This document shows, one piece after another, positions 1 through 9,162 of a DNA stretch of 36,854 nt. This DNA comes from Tenacibaculum sp. (GTDB lineage: Bacteria > Bacteroidota > Bacteroidia > Flavobacteriales > Flavobacteriaceae): NCBI GenBank assembly GCA_020629275.1, contig JAHDDQ010000028.1, positions 1 to 36,854 on the forward strand. The letters are read 5' to 3'. Below the pieces are notes generated by a model that was given only the letters and a program-made list of their open reading frames with translations, was not told the DNA's origin and searched no databases. Every line of letters starts with the position of its first letter. Position 1 is the first letter of the stretch. The translations under genes were made by a program, and so were the position numbers.

Positions 1-13
1 CTTTCTTATAACT

Positions 14-46
14 AAACACGCAATCTTTATTGATTGCGTGTTTTTT
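14..46 (+). terminator. Rho-independent terminator of an off-window gene
   Basis: A perfect 12-bp stem (14-25 with 32-43) with a 6-nt loop ends in a T run (41-46). The T tract is on the + strand, so it should end a + strand transcript that enters from the left of the window. The rest of 47-241 holds no convincing gene. Confidence 0.8.
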
Positions 47-241
47 GTTTTATAGAAAATTGATATCCTTAATCTATTAGAAGATTAAAAAACAAAGATT
101 ATAAGGTGGGTTATGTAATAGTGAATAAAAAATATTAGTAGAAGATGTTTTTTTATCTAAAAACGTTTGTTTAAGCCTCTATGAAAAAGATACAATATAA
201 CTTTACAGCTCCTACATATCAAATCAACTAAAACAAAATAA

Positions 242-265
242 CTCGAACAATTAACATTGTTCGAG
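242..265 (-). terminator. Terminator of the plug/MG2 gene
   Basis: A perfect 9-bp stem CTCGAACAA / TTGTTCGAG with a 6-nt loop lies just past the stop codon of the minus-strand gene at 291. Read on the minus strand it is followed by a T-rich tail (TTATTTTGTTTT), as in an intrinsic terminator. Confidence 0.7.
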
Positions 266-290
266 CTTCGTTTATATGTCTTATGGGGAA

Positions 291-3200
291 TTAATTTTTT
301 ATATTTCTTTTTATTTGATACCCATTTTGACCTTTAGAAGATAAACTTTCTATTTGTATGAGAATATTGTCAATTGGCTCCGAATGATCTAACATTATTA
401 TTTTTGAATCATTATTAGTAAATAAGTTAGAGCTTAATAAATTTGTAGGTTGATTAGTTGAATCAAAACCTTTTACAATGAAATTAGATAATGGTTTCGG
501 AAGTCTCAATTTAGCATTTTTACCTCTTTTAGAATACATTATAATAACTCCGCCAACACCTCTGGTTCCAAACAAAGAAGTTTCATTCCCTTGGAGAACT
601 TCAATTCGTTCTATAGCAGATAAATCCATTGTGGCTATCTGACTAGCAAATATATTTGATGTTATAGTTTCGCCTCCATTAAGCTGAACACCATCTAAAA
701 TAATTAATGGAGGAACTTTACTGTTATTTAGTAATATTCTAGGCTTTAATGCATCTCCTCTAATTCTCACTCCAGGAACCCTATCTATAACATCCATTAT
801 CGAACCAGCACTTCTAAGTTCTTTTTCATCAAGTGTATGACTTTCAGAAACAGATATATTATAAAGTGATTTTCTTCTTTTCTTTTTTCTTCTTTTACCA
901 TTAATAATGACCTCATCTAGTTTAATATTATCTTTATTTAAAGTTATTAGACCAGTATTTTTTATAATGGCAATTTTATCTTCAAACTTAGGTTCATTAA
1001 TGGAATTATCATTATTTAAAATATTATAGACACTATTTTTTTCATTTTCAGATATTAATTCTACTCTTATTTGATTGGTCTTAACGTTGTTTGATATGGC
1101 CTCGAATACTAATTCTGTTTCCCCTTCATGATTGAAGTCTGAGATTACAAATTGCCCCTTTACATTAGTAACACATTTATAAATATTTATTTTACCAATA
1201 GACTTTGCAATAGCTCTAATAGATGTATTTTTAAGAAGCTGGTTCAGTTTATTTTTAGCTTTACCTTTTATAACCAAATTTTGCTCCTTTTTATACTTTT
1301 TAAGTTCTGTTGTTACTGAGTTTAGTTTATCCCAGTCATACTTTCTAAAGTCATGAGACAGCATTAATAAATCAAGTTTACTTTTAGTAATTCGTTTATT
1401 GTCCATCAATAAAATATTAGGCAATTCAATATTGCCTTTAATCTCAGACTCTAAGTTAAGGTATGTAGTTATATTTTTTGATAAATCTTTTTTTAGCTTA
1501 TTAGTTTCAGATAACACGGTTATAAATATATTAGATGCAACATTTTTCGCATTTGTATCTGAAGTCCTTGTATTAAAATTAACTTTGGTAGAGTCAGTGT
1601 CTGTTTTTTGAAACGTTATTTTAGAATCAATATTAAGGTGCTCCAAATTATTGATGAAAATGGCTCTTTCGGCCATCAATTCTTTTTTAGAATTCAAAAT
1701 ACTAAACACTAGTACACCAGTTGGTAATTTTGTTTTAGGGATTTCTACATGTATATATGGTGTTTTGCTAAATTTGAATTTACCTTGATAAAAACGATCT
1801 CGATACATATGACCTAATAGGTAAAATTCATTATTTTTAAACTTTTTTGTGGTTTCAATCCTAATATTTATGGTATTTTCATTAATATTATTCACTGTAA
1901 ATAAATAACCATCTTTTTTACTTTTAGGAAGCACATATTTTTTACCGTCTTCTAAAATAGCAAAGTATGTTTCGTTTAATTTAGGTTTAAGATTAAAAGA
2001 ACCACATCCTTGAAATTTAGATTCAAAAGAATGAATAAGATTATTCTTAGAGTCTATAATTTTACCTTTTATATCTTTGTAGTCGCCAAATAAATTAGTT
2101 GCCTTAAAAGCTATCCTATTAACTTTATCATTAATTAGATTTCCGCCTTCAGGGAAAAAAACTAAATGAGTTCCTGTGTCTTTTTCTTCTTTAGAATGAT
2201 TATTATCGTCTTGAATTTCGATTGTTTTGCTAAAGAAAAAATTTGAATCGAAGTTTCGCATCCAATTAGTGTAAGCAATTAACTTATAACTCCCTTTTTT
2301 TAAATCATGATCAAATGTGATACCACCTTTTATTGTACCATTTATTGTTTGTTTTATTTTTTTAGCAACAACTTTCTTATCATTCAAAGAAATTAAATCA
2401 ACATAAACTACGTTTTGATTAAATATCGGTTGATGACTAGATCCATCAAGATGGTATCCAAAGTATGAAATCACTTCACCAGGAGCATAAATATCTTTAT
2501 TGGTTTGAATATAAATTTTCTCAATTTGATTTCTTTTATTATACGATTTCATTAACGAATCTAATTCATTAATGTAAGTCGTATTACCGATTAATTTTTG
2601 TTGTGAAGTTATCTGCTTTCGATTATTAATGAAAAGCGCATCAAAAGCATACTTTTTTTCAAAATCGTCACTAAGATTCCTTTCAGTAGTAGTTCTTTTA
2701 ACGATTGGGTTATTTCTCCAAAAATTAACATTATACTTAAAATCATTTAACTTTTTCCAATTCCCTTTACTATTGTTTTTTTCATTATTCACCTTATCTT
2801 CATAAGTAAAGAATTTTATAAGTGATGAAGTTGAAACTTTTTGATTTGATTTGTTTTCTTTTAAATAAGTAAAACTTTGATCCACTTTTAAATAATCTAA
2901 TACAATCTCTTCCTTACCGTTGTTTACAAAGTTTAGGTCATATGATAACGAATAGTTTTTGTAAGAGGCTTTCTTCTTTGAAAATTTTATTACTTCAAAA
3001 TTATCATTGTTAATACTGCCTTTTACTTTATAAACATCAAAACTTTTAAGATCAACATACAAATAACCTTCAAAAATTGGAGTTGATATTTCTTTTTTAG
3101 ATTGAAACTTAAGAATTGCAATTTCTTGATGCTTTGATTTCTTTATTTGATCTATGGAAATAGTATAATATTCCTCTGGATTTGGACGCAGAGGAAAAAT

Positions 3201-3803
3201 AACATCATTAGTTTTAGGTTGAATTGTCTTGATTATTTTTGAAAAATACGAGAAGTTTTTATTGTTTATAAAGCCATCTTTTAAAGCATATCTACCTTTA
3301 TGTAAATCCCAATCAATAATTCCATTTCGGTTAAAGGTTGCATCAAAGAATATTTCAGAAAACTCATATAATCCAGCTTCATTTTTGGTTTTTTGTCTGT
3401 AAATAGCTTTTCCATACTTTTTTTCAGAGCGTTTATTATTAATTTTTGAATATGCTTTTTTGGTAAGCGCTACAGCTTCATTTTCTATAGCTAAACTTTG
3501 ATCTTTTTGATCGAGTTTTATCACTAAGTTTTGTGTAGAAGTAACTGAAGTATTTTTTAGCTCGTAATTTATATTAGAAAATACTAACCTAGAAGGGAGA
3601 CTATTAATCTTGAAAATAAATTCTCCATCTTCATTTGACAAAGAGCTAGTTTCACCATCAGTAATGTTACAATATTTTATAATAGCACCACTTTTACTAT
3701 CTAAAACTTTACCTTTTATAATGATAGTTGAGTTTTTCTGTTGTGAAAAAACAGAAAAGAAAGTAATTAATAAGCTTAAAGTTAGTATAGTTTTGTTTTT
3801 CAT
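291..3803 (-). CDS. Envelope protein: carboxypeptidase-like + MG2 + TonB plug domain, no barrel
   Basis: The product is 1170 aa with a signal peptide (about residues 1-20, ending FSVFSQ). Residues about 25-95 are a CarboxypepD_reg-like beta domain (IIIKGKVLDSKSG). An uncharacterised beta-rich stretch follows to about 330. An MG2-type macroglobulin segment lies at about 428-530 (IYIQTNKDIYAPGE). A lysine/arginine-rich linker (GKRRKKKRRKS) precedes a TonB plug domain at about 990-1090 (MDVIDRVPGVRIRG, LILDG-like core, SLFGTRGVGGVIIMYS). Only about 85 residues follow the plug, so no 22-strand barrel can be present. This architecture is found in Bacteroidota envelope proteins of unproven function. 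Perhaps it acts as a periplasmic or surface adaptor that contacts TonB-system partners; that is inference. No clean TAnnTTTG box was seen upstream; the closest is TAAATTTA about 8 nt before the ATG. Confidence 0.85.
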   Translation of the reverse strand: MKNKTILTLSLLITFFSVFSQQKNSTIIIKGKVLDSKSGAIIKYCNITDGETSSLSNEDGEFIFKINSLPSRLVFSNINYELKNTSVTSTQNLVIKLDQKDQSLAIENEAVALTKKAYSKINNKRSEKKYGKAIYRQKTKNEAGLYEFSEIFFDATFNRNGIIDWDLHKGRYALKDGFINNKNFSYFSKIIKTIQPKTNDVIFPLRPNPEEYYTISIDQIKKSKHQEIAILKFQSKKEISTPIFEGYLYVDLKSFDVYKVKGSINNDNFEVIKFSKKKASYKNYSLSYDLNFVNNGKEEIVLDYLKVDQSFTYLKENKSNQKVSTSSLIKFFTYEDKVNNEKNNSKGNWKKLNDFKYNVNFWRNNPIVKRTTTERNLSDDFEKKYAFDALFINNRKQITSQQKLIGNTTYINELDSLMKSYNKRNQIEKIYIQTNKDIYAPGEVISYFGYHLDGSSHQPIFNQNVVYVDLISLNDKKVVAKKIKQTINGTIKGGITFDHDLKKGSYKLIAYTNWMRNFDSNFFFSKTIEIQDDNNHSKEEKDTGTHLVFFPEGGNLINDKVNRIAFKATNLFGDYKDIKGKIIDSKNNLIHSFESKFQGCGSFNLKPKLNETYFAILEDGKKYVLPKSKKDGYLFTVNNINENTINIRIETTKKFKNNEFYLLGHMYRDRFYQGKFKFSKTPYIHVEIPKTKLPTGVLVFSILNSKKELMAERAIFINNLEHLNIDSKITFQKTDTDSTKVNFNTRTSDTNAKNVASNIFITVLSETNKLKKDLSKNITTYLNLESEIKGNIELPNILLMDNKRITKSKLDLLMLSHDFRKYDWDKLNSVTTELKKYKKEQNLVIKGKAKNKLNQLLKNTSIRAIAKSIGKINIYKCVTNVKGQFVISDFNHEGETELVFEAISNNVKTNQIRVELISENEKNSVYNILNNDNSINEPKFEDKIAIIKNTGLITLNKDNIKLDEVIINGKRRKKKRRKSLYNISVSESHTLDEKELRSAGSIMDVIDRVPGVRIRGDALKPRILLNNSKVPPLIILDGVQLNGGETITSNIFASQIATMDLSAIERIEVLQGNETSLFGTRGVGGVIIMYSKRGKNAKLRLPKPLSNFIVKGFDSTNQPTNLLSSNLFTNNDSKIIMLDHSEPIDNILIQIESLSSKGQNGYQIKRNIKN

Positions 3804-4074
3804 CTTTTCATAAATTTAATTAAGAACGTTTTACGATTTCCAGAGTGTAATTCTGCATATTAATTTCATTAATGAATTTAAATCCATTGATTTTCTTTAA
3901 AAGAGAATACTACAACATGAAAGAGATAGCTGTAAATCGCTTTAATTTACTGATATATGATAAGATAAACTAATTTTTCTTTGTGATTGTAAAACTGTTA
4001 ACACTTATTAATTTGGGGCAGAATATTATGAATAAATAAGACAACAACTATTTTATCTCTAAAAAAAATAGATT

Positions 4075-5847
4075 TTAAAGAGCTTTCTCTATAGTGTTTT
4101 TAATAGATAAAATATCAATTTTACACATTTCATGCAATTCTAGAATAGCACCATGATTTATAAATTCATCAGGAACGCCTAAAACAGTAATTCTATTTTG
4201 ATAATTATTGTTGGAAGCAAACTCTAAAATAGCAGAACCAAAGCCGCCTTTTACAGTTCCATCTTCAATGGTAATAATTTTTTTAAATGTTGTAAAAATC
4301 CTATGTAAAAGCTTTTCATCTAAAGGTTTTATAAAGCGCATGTCATAATGAGCAACAGCATCTTTTTCTGAAATTAACTTTATAGCATCAGAAACGTTTT
4401 TAGCAATTGAACCAACAGACAGTATAGCAATATTATTCCCTTCTTTTAAGCAAATCCCTTTCGCTATTTTGATTTCTTCAAATTCTGTTTCCCAATCGAT
4501 TGTAACGCCCCTACCTCTTGGATAACGAATAGCTATAGAAGTTTCTAAACCTAATTGTGCAGTGTATAGAATATTTCTAAGTTCAACTTCATTTCTTGGA
4601 GCAAAAATTATAAGATTAGGAATACACCGTAAATAAGCCAGATCAAAAACACCATGATGTGTTGCACCGTCTTCACCTACCAAACCAGCTCTGTCTAAAC
4701 AGAAAATAACAGGTAAATTTTGCAGGGCAACATCGTGTATAATTTGATCATACGCTCTTTGCAGAAATGTGGAATAAATATTACAGTATACGTGTAATCC
4801 TTGTGTAGCCATTCCTGCCGCTAGTGTAACCGCATGTTGTTCAGCTATACCGACGTCAAATGTTCGTTCAGGAAATTCTTCTAACATAAATTTCAAAGAA
4901 CTTCCAGTGAGCATAGCTGGTGTTATACCAACTATTTTTTTGTTTTTTCTAGCAAGCTCTAAAACTGTTTTACCAAAAACATCCTGATATTTTGGCGGCT
5001 CAATTATTCCTTTTTTAGGTAGTAAGTCTCCTGAGATTTTATCAAATTTACCAGGTGCATGGTATTTAACTTGATTTTCTTCTGCTTGTTTTAAGCCTTT
5101 TCCTTTGGTAGTAACCACATGTAAAAACTTAGGACCTTCTATTTCTTTTAAACGATTAAATTCCGAAATTAGATCTTTAAGGTTATGACCGTCAATAGGA
5201 CCAGAATAGTCGAAATTTAAAGCTTCAATAATATTATCTTGTTCTACATCACTTCTATTCGCCTTTACTCTAGTTAAATATTCTTTTAAAGCACCAACAG
5301 AAGGGTCAATACCAATGGCATTATCATTTAAAATAACTAATAAATTAGCATTAGTAACACCTGCGTGGTTTAAGGCTTCAAAAGCCATACCACTAGCAAT
5401 GGAAGCATCTCCAATTACGGCGATATGGTATTTTTTAACATTTTGAATCTTAGAAGCAATAGCCATTCCTAAAGCAGCCGATATTGAGGTAGAAGAATGA
5501 CCAACACCAAAAGTATCATATACACTTTCCGAACGTTTAGGAAATCCAGAAATACCATCAAGTTGTCTATTGGTATGAAAAACATCTTTTCTACCTGTTA
5601 AAATTTTATGACCATAAGCTTGATGCCCAACATCCCAAACTAATAAATCATCTGGTGTATCAAATACATAATGCAAAGCAATTGTTAATTCAATTACACC
5701 TAAGCTAGCACCTAAATGTCCCTCTTTTGTTGCAACAATATCAATAATAAATTGTCTCAACTCTTTAGCTAATTGAGGTAGTTCATCTATCGATAATTTT
5801 CTAGTATCAGCAGGAAAATTAATATGTTTCAACAAATTTTTCAACAT
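4075..5847 (-). CDS. dxs: 1-deoxy-D-xylulose-5-phosphate synthase
   Basis: Dxs condenses pyruvate and glyceraldehyde 3-phosphate to DXP, the first step of the MEP isoprenoid pathway (also feeding thiamine and pyridoxal). It is thiamine-diphosphate dependent. The cofactor motif GDASIASGMAFEALNHAG...LNDN is visible, with the flavobacterial GDAS variant, followed by the transketolase pyrimidine domain with the catalytic glutamate in VGIAEQHAV and a C-terminal transketolase domain (IEDGTVKGGFGSAI). From this start it is 590 aa, normal for the family. An upstream in-frame ATG at 5862 is rejected because the promoter box (5852-5859) would lie inside the coding region. It is divergent from rsmI with overlapping control regions. 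Confidence 0.95.
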   Translation of the reverse strand: MLKNLLKHINFPADTRKLSIDELPQLAKELRQFIIDIVATKEGHLGASLGVIELTIALHYVFDTPDDLLVWDVGHQAYGHKILTGRKDVFHTNRQLDGISGFPKRSESVYDTFGVGHSSTSISAALGMAIASKIQNVKKYHIAVIGDASIASGMAFEALNHAGVTNANLLVILNDNAIGIDPSVGALKEYLTRVKANRSDVEQDNIIEALNFDYSGPIDGHNLKDLISEFNRLKEIEGPKFLHVVTTKGKGLKQAEENQVKYHAPGKFDKISGDLLPKKGIIEPPKYQDVFGKTVLELARKNKKIVGITPAMLTGSSLKFMLEEFPERTFDVGIAEQHAVTLAAGMATQGLHVYCNIYSTFLQRAYDQIIHDVALQNLPVIFCLDRAGLVGEDGATHHGVFDLAYLRCIPNLIIFAPRNEVELRNILYTAQLGLETSIAIRYPRGRGVTIDWETEFEEIKIAKGICLKEGNNIAILSVGSIAKNVSDAIKLISEKDAVAHYDMRFIKPLDEKLLHRIFTTFKKIITIEDGTVKGGFGSAILEFASNNNYQNRITVLGVPDEFINHGAILELHEMCKIDILSIKNTIEKAL

Positions 5848-5851
5848 GATA

Positions 5852-5859
5852 CAAATGTA
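5852..5859 (-). promoter_or_regulatory. dxs -7 box TACATTTG, leaderless spacing
   Basis: This is a perfect Bacteroidota TAnnTTTG box on the minus strand, separated from the dxs ATG (5847) by exactly 4 nt. The predicted transcription start falls at or next to the A of the ATG. Confidence 0.65.
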
Positions 5860-5932
5860 CAAAAAGGGAAAGATTTTTGATCTAAACTTTTACAGGAAAG
5901 CGAATGAATTATTTTTTCAAAAAAGGGATCAT

Positions 5933-5940
5933 TACCTTTG
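5933..5940 (+). promoter_or_regulatory. rsmI -7 box TACCTTTG, leaderless spacing
   Basis: A perfect TAnnTTTG box ends 4 nt before the ATG at 5945. It supports that ATG over the longer reading frame starting at 5846. The -33 region is only a T-rich stretch. Confidence 0.65.
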
Positions 5941-5944
5941 CTTT

Positions 5945-6622
5945 ATGAGTAAACTATATATAGTACCAACACCCATTGGAAATCTTGAAGATATTACATT
6001 TAGAGCAATTAGAGTTTTAAAAGAAGTAGACTTTATTCTAGCTGAAGATACAAGAACCAGTGGAAAACTGTTAAAGCATTTTGAGATTGTTACTCCTATG
6101 CAATCTCATCATATGCACAATGAACATAAAACTGTTGAAACTATTGTTAAACGAATACAAACTGGCGAAGTATTCGCTTTAATTTCCGATGCAGGAACAC
6201 CAGCAATATCAGATCCAGGATTCTTATTAACACGAGCCTGTATCCAGAATAATATTGATGTTGAATGTTTACCTGGAGCAACAGCATTCGTTCCTGCCTT
6301 AGTTAATTCAGGGTTACCGAATGACAAATTTATATTTGAAGGTTTTTTACCAGTGAAAAAAGGCAGGCAAACGCGTCTGAAAATTTTAGCTGAAGAAACT
6401 AGAACAATGATTTTCTATGAAAGCCCTCATAAACTTATTAAAACATTAACTAACTTTATGGAGTACTTTGGATCGAGCAGACAATTATCCGTATCTAGAG
6501 AGTTAACAAAACTATTTGAAGAAACAAAGCGAGGAAATGTAGAAGATGTGCTAACATATTATACAAATAAACCTGCTAAAGGAGAGATTGTTATTGTTGT
6601 AGAAGGAAAAAACAAAGAATAA
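5945..6622 (+). CDS. rsmI: 16S rRNA (cytidine(1402)-2'-O)-methyltransferase
   Basis: RsmI is an SAM-dependent tetrapyrrole-methylase-fold enzyme that 2'-O-methylates C1402 in the decoding centre of 16S rRNA. The N-terminus LYIVPTPIGNLEDITFRA and the segments AEDTRTSGKLLKHF, ISDAGTPAISDPG, LPGATAFVPALVNSGLP and FYESPHKL are the conserved blocks of the family. The protein is 225 aa from this start, at the short end for the family but ending with the usual methylase-fold strand (GEIVIVVEG). An upstream extension of 33 codons is rejected because it is not family-like and contains the promoter. It is divergent from dxs. Confidence 0.95.
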   Translation: MSKLYIVPTPIGNLEDITFRAIRVLKEVDFILAEDTRTSGKLLKHFEIVTPMQSHHMHNEHKTVETIVKRIQTGEVFALISDAGTPAISDPGFLLTRACIQNNIDVECLPGATAFVPALVNSGLPNDKFIFEGFLPVKKGRQTRLKILAEETRTMIFYESPHKLIKTLTNFMEYFGSSRQLSVSRELTKLFEETKRGNVEDVLTYYTNKPAKGEIVIVVEGKNKE

Positions 6623-6649
6623 CGTTTAATTCGCCAATATTCCTGTTTG

Positions 6650-6672
6650 TAGGAAAAGAAGTACTTTTCCTA
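6650..6672 (+). terminator. Stem-loop after rsmI, probable terminator
   Basis: A perfect 9-bp stem TAGGAAAAG / CTTTTCCTA with a 5-nt loop lies 28 nt past the rsmI stop. No long T run follows (only TATTAAATTT), so terminator function is likely but not certain. Confidence 0.5.
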
Positions 6673-6734
6673 TATTAAATTTGACTCAGAAGTATTTAAA
6701 CGTATCGATAAACAGTCGTTAACATTTTCTTTGT

Positions 6735-6742
6735 TATTTTTG
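6735..6742 (+). promoter_or_regulatory. -7 box TATTTTTG of the reductase-LysE operon
   Basis: A perfect TAnnTTTG box ends 17 nt before the ATG at 6760, giving a short leader of about 13 nt. A GTTAACA sequence at about 6718-6724 could be the upstream element, although its spacing is shorter than usual. Confidence 0.55.
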
Positions 6743-6759
6743 CATTTCAAAATTTAGTA

Positions 6760-7806
6760 ATGAGTCAGTTTTATACCCTTAAGATAAAAGAAGTTATTAA
6801 AGAGACGGCAAATGCAGTATCTTTAATTTTTAATATTCCAGCCAATTTAAAGTCCGAATTTACTTTTGAAGCAGGACAATATATTACATTGAAGACAGCA
6901 ATAAATGGTGAAGAAGTGCGAAGAGCTTATTCATTATGTTCTTCACCGAAAAGTAATGAAATAAAAGTAGCAATAAAATCAGTAGAGAACGGTAAATTTT
7001 CTGTGTATGCTACAACAAAATTAAATGCAGGAGATTCATTAGATGTTTCTGCACCCGAAGGTAAGTTTATCTTAAATCCTGCAAAAGACAATGACTATGT
7101 AGGTTTTGCAGCAGGAAGTGGTATTACGCCAGTTTTGTCTATGGTAAAGGCTGTGTTAGAAAGTGAAACTAATGCTACATTTACCTTAGTGTATGGAAAT
7201 AGAACTATAGCTGAAACTATTTTTTATAATGAATTAAATGAGCTGCATAAAGAATATTTAGGCAGGTTTAATCTTAACTATATCTTTAGTAGAGAGAATA
7301 ACGAGAACAGTTCTTTTGGTAGAATTGATGGAGCGCATGTAAACTATTTTATTAAAAATATTTACAAGGATATTAAGTTCGATCAAGCTTTTCTTTGTGG
7401 ACCTGAAGAAATGATCAATACAGTATCAAGTAAACTTCAGGAAAATGGTTTCTCAGAAGAGGCTATAAGTTACGAGCTATTTACAACTTCGATAGATGAA
7501 GAAGCTGTAGCCAAAGTCAAAGATGGTGAATCTGAAGTGAAAGTTGTTTTGGATGATGAAGAAACAACATTCAATATGCAGCAAACAGATACTTTATTAG
7601 CTGCTAGTTTACGACACAAAATAGATGCTCCATATTCATGTCAAGGTGGTGTTTGTAGTAGTTGTATCGCTAAAGTCACAGAAGGTAAAGCAGTGATGGT
7701 TAAAAATCAAATTTTAACCGACGCTGAACTGGAAGAAGGATTTGTGTTAACCTGTCAGGCACACCCAACAACACCAACACTAACTCTAGATTTTGATGAT
7801 GTTTAA
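6760..7806 (+). CDS. NAD(P)H oxidoreductase with FAD and 2Fe-2S ferredoxin domains (PaaE-like)
   Basis: The 348-aa protein has three modules. The FAD-binding barrel has RRAYSLCSS (the RxYS flavin motif). The NAD-binding domain has GFAAGSGITPVLSMVKAVL and LCGPEEMI. The C-terminal plant-type ferredoxin has C-x4-C-x2-C in CQGGVCSSC plus a fourth Cys in LTCQAHP. This is the layout of PaaE and related oxygenase reductases, which pass electrons from NAD(P)H through FAD to a 2Fe-2S cluster. No oxygenase subunits or phenylacetate genes are nearby, so the partner is unknown and the paa symbol is withheld. It is probably co-transcribed with the LysE-family gene 12 bp downstream. Confidence 0.85.
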   Translation: MSQFYTLKIKEVIKETANAVSLIFNIPANLKSEFTFEAGQYITLKTAINGEEVRRAYSLCSSPKSNEIKVAIKSVENGKFSVYATTKLNAGDSLDVSAPEGKFILNPAKDNDYVGFAAGSGITPVLSMVKAVLESETNATFTLVYGNRTIAETIFYNELNELHKEYLGRFNLNYIFSRENNENSSFGRIDGAHVNYFIKNIYKDIKFDQAFLCGPEEMINTVSSKLQENGFSEEAISYELFTTSIDEEAVAKVKDGESEVKVVLDDEETTFNMQQTDTLLAASLRHKIDAPYSCQGGVCSSCIAKVTEGKAVMVKNQILTDAELEEGFVLTCQAHPTTPTLTLDFDDV

Positions 7807-7818
7807 AATACAACGTGT

Positions 7819-8505
7819 ATGGGATTATTAGATTATAAAGACGCATTTTTTGTAGGAGTTTTTATGTCTTTCATGATTGGACCTGTGTTTTTCATGTTGT
7901 TAAAAACAAGTGTATTAAAAGGAATTAGAGCAGCAATTGCTTTTGACATAGGTGTTGTTTTAGGAGATGTTACATTTATTTCTATAGCTTACTTTGGTAG
8001 TAGAAGTTTATTAGAAAAAATAAAAGATGATCCAAGATTATTTCTAATTGGAGGTTTAGTACTTATAGTGTACGGATTAATAACGTATTTAGATAAGAAT
8101 AACAAAAAGGAGATAGACGAGTCTACATTAGAAGTACCGAAAGGAAATAACTACCTAAAACTTTTTTTTAATGGGTTTTTTCTTAATTTCATAAATATAG
8201 GTGTATTAGCTGGTTGGTTGGGGATTATGGTTGTTGTAGGTCCTACTTTAGGAATGAATCCAACATCAATATTTTGGTATTTTACTACAGTAATTATAGG
8301 TTATGTATTTACTGATATATGTAAGATTACTTTAGCAAAGCAATTAAGAAGTAAGTTAACACCTTTAGTAATTTACCGAATAAAAAGAGGAATGGGAGTT
8401 TTACTTATTGTTTTCGGAGCTGTTTTAATGTTGAAAGCATTTATCCCAAAGGAAAAAATGGATCAAATAATGGATAAAGTTGAACTTCCAAGGAAGTCAA
8501 GATAA
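7819..8505 (+). CDS. LysE/RhtB-family exporter
   Basis: The 228-aa integral membrane protein has about six hydrophobic segments. The N-terminus is typical of the LysE family (FFVGVFMSFMIGPVFFMLLKTSVLKG, GPVFF block) and is followed by AIAFDIGVVLGDVTFI. The charged loop around residues 90-112 separates two halves. Family members export amino acids or small metabolites; the substrate cannot be inferred here. It lies 12 bp after the reductase gene and ends 16 bp before the convergent MarR gene, with no clear terminator between them. Confidence 0.85.
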   Translation: MGLLDYKDAFFVGVFMSFMIGPVFFMLLKTSVLKGIRAAIAFDIGVVLGDVTFISIAYFGSRSLLEKIKDDPRLFLIGGLVLIVYGLITYLDKNNKKEIDESTLEVPKGNNYLKLFFNGFFLNFINIGVLAGWLGIMVVVGPTLGMNPTSIFWYFTTVIIGYVFTDICKITLAKQLRSKLTPLVIYRIKRGMGVLLIVFGAVLMLKAFIPKEKMDQIMDKVELPRKSR

Positions 8506-8521
8506 TCTGTTAAGAAAAAAA

Positions 8522-9142
8522 TTAATTTTCATTTTCAAATTCCGAACAATCCAATCGTATTTCGCTACTGTATAGTTGTTTGTTTAGTAAATTACAATAA
8601 TGGGTTGAGTCATTTTTTGAGTAAAATTTACAGGTAAAACAAGTTCGTTGTTCACGTAGTATATCGTTCTTATTTAGTTTGTAAATTATAGTACTTAACG
8701 TTTTATAAAAACTTTCTTGCTCATATTCAGGCATATCTTTAACTATAGTATGTAAAGAGTCTGAAAAATCATCTATGTTCAAAACGACAATTTTACCAAG
8801 TTCAGATAATCTGATTAAATAACTTCTGCTGTCTGGTGTACAACGATCTTTAAAAACTAACTTTTTTTTATTCAACACCTTTACAGCATCGCTAATAGTA
8901 GGCTTTGTTACATTAAATTCTTTAGCCAAATGGCTTACATTACATAACGCTGCTTTGTGATATGAGATAAAAATTAGTAATTGAATTTGTATAGGACTTA
9001 AGCCAATTAGTTTAGCTTTTTCCCATAACAATACTTTAAAAGCTTCGGATATACGTTGCAATCCAACAACAATTTTACTCGAAATATCGAGGTTTTGCTC
9101 TACAGGATTAAAAACGTTTCTACTCATAATATTAATACTCAT
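8522..9142 (-). CDS. MarR-family regulator with C-terminal four-cysteine module
   Basis: The product is 206 aa. The winged-helix core is clear: LSPIQIQLLIFISYH, then HLAKEFNVTKPTISDAVKVLNKKKLV (recognition helix) and a wing DSRSYLIRLSELG. After the dimerisation helix comes an added tail of about 40 residues with C-x2-C-x11-C-x15-C (cysteines 168, 171, 183, 199), the last in LDCSEFE. This suggests a bound zinc or Fe-S cluster, which is inference. The start is uncertain: ATG 9142 or the in-frame ATG 9127 fit different promoter boxes. It is convergent with the LysE gene. Confidence 0.8.
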   Translation of the reverse strand: MSINIMSRNVFNPVEQNLDISSKIVVGLQRISEAFKVLLWEKAKLIGLSPIQIQLLIFISYHKAALCNVSHLAKEFNVTKPTISDAVKVLNKKKLVFKDRCTPDSRSYLIRLSELGKIVVLNIDDFSDSLHTIVKDMPEYEQESFYKTLSTIIYKLNKNDILREQRTCFTCKFYSKNDSTHYCNLLNKQLYSSEIRLDCSEFENEN

Positions 9143-9143
9143 T

Positions 9144-9162
9144 CAAATGTATAACAAAGTTA
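9144..9162 (-). promoter_or_regulatory. Two overlapping-range -7 boxes of the MarR gene
   Basis: Two perfect TAnnTTTG boxes lie on the minus strand: TAACTTTG (9155-9162) and TACATTTG (9144-9151). The first suits the ATG at 9142 with a leader of about 8 nt. The second would start transcription inside that codon and so suits the ATG at 9127. Confidence 0.45.

Noticed and set aside
181..231. A 16-codon frame beginning ATGAAAAAG before the terminator hairpin at 242
   Set aside because: Too short, no family resemblance, and only a 7-of-8 promoter-like box; it lies between two terminators.
5848..5862. Longer dxs start at 5862 (MYICIM...)
   Set aside because: The extension is made of the -7 box itself; homologous Dxs proteins begin near the ATG at 5847.
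6760..7806. Calling the reductase paaE of a phenylacetate pathway
   Set aside because: Domain layout fits, but no other paa gene is in the window and the family has many stand-alone members.
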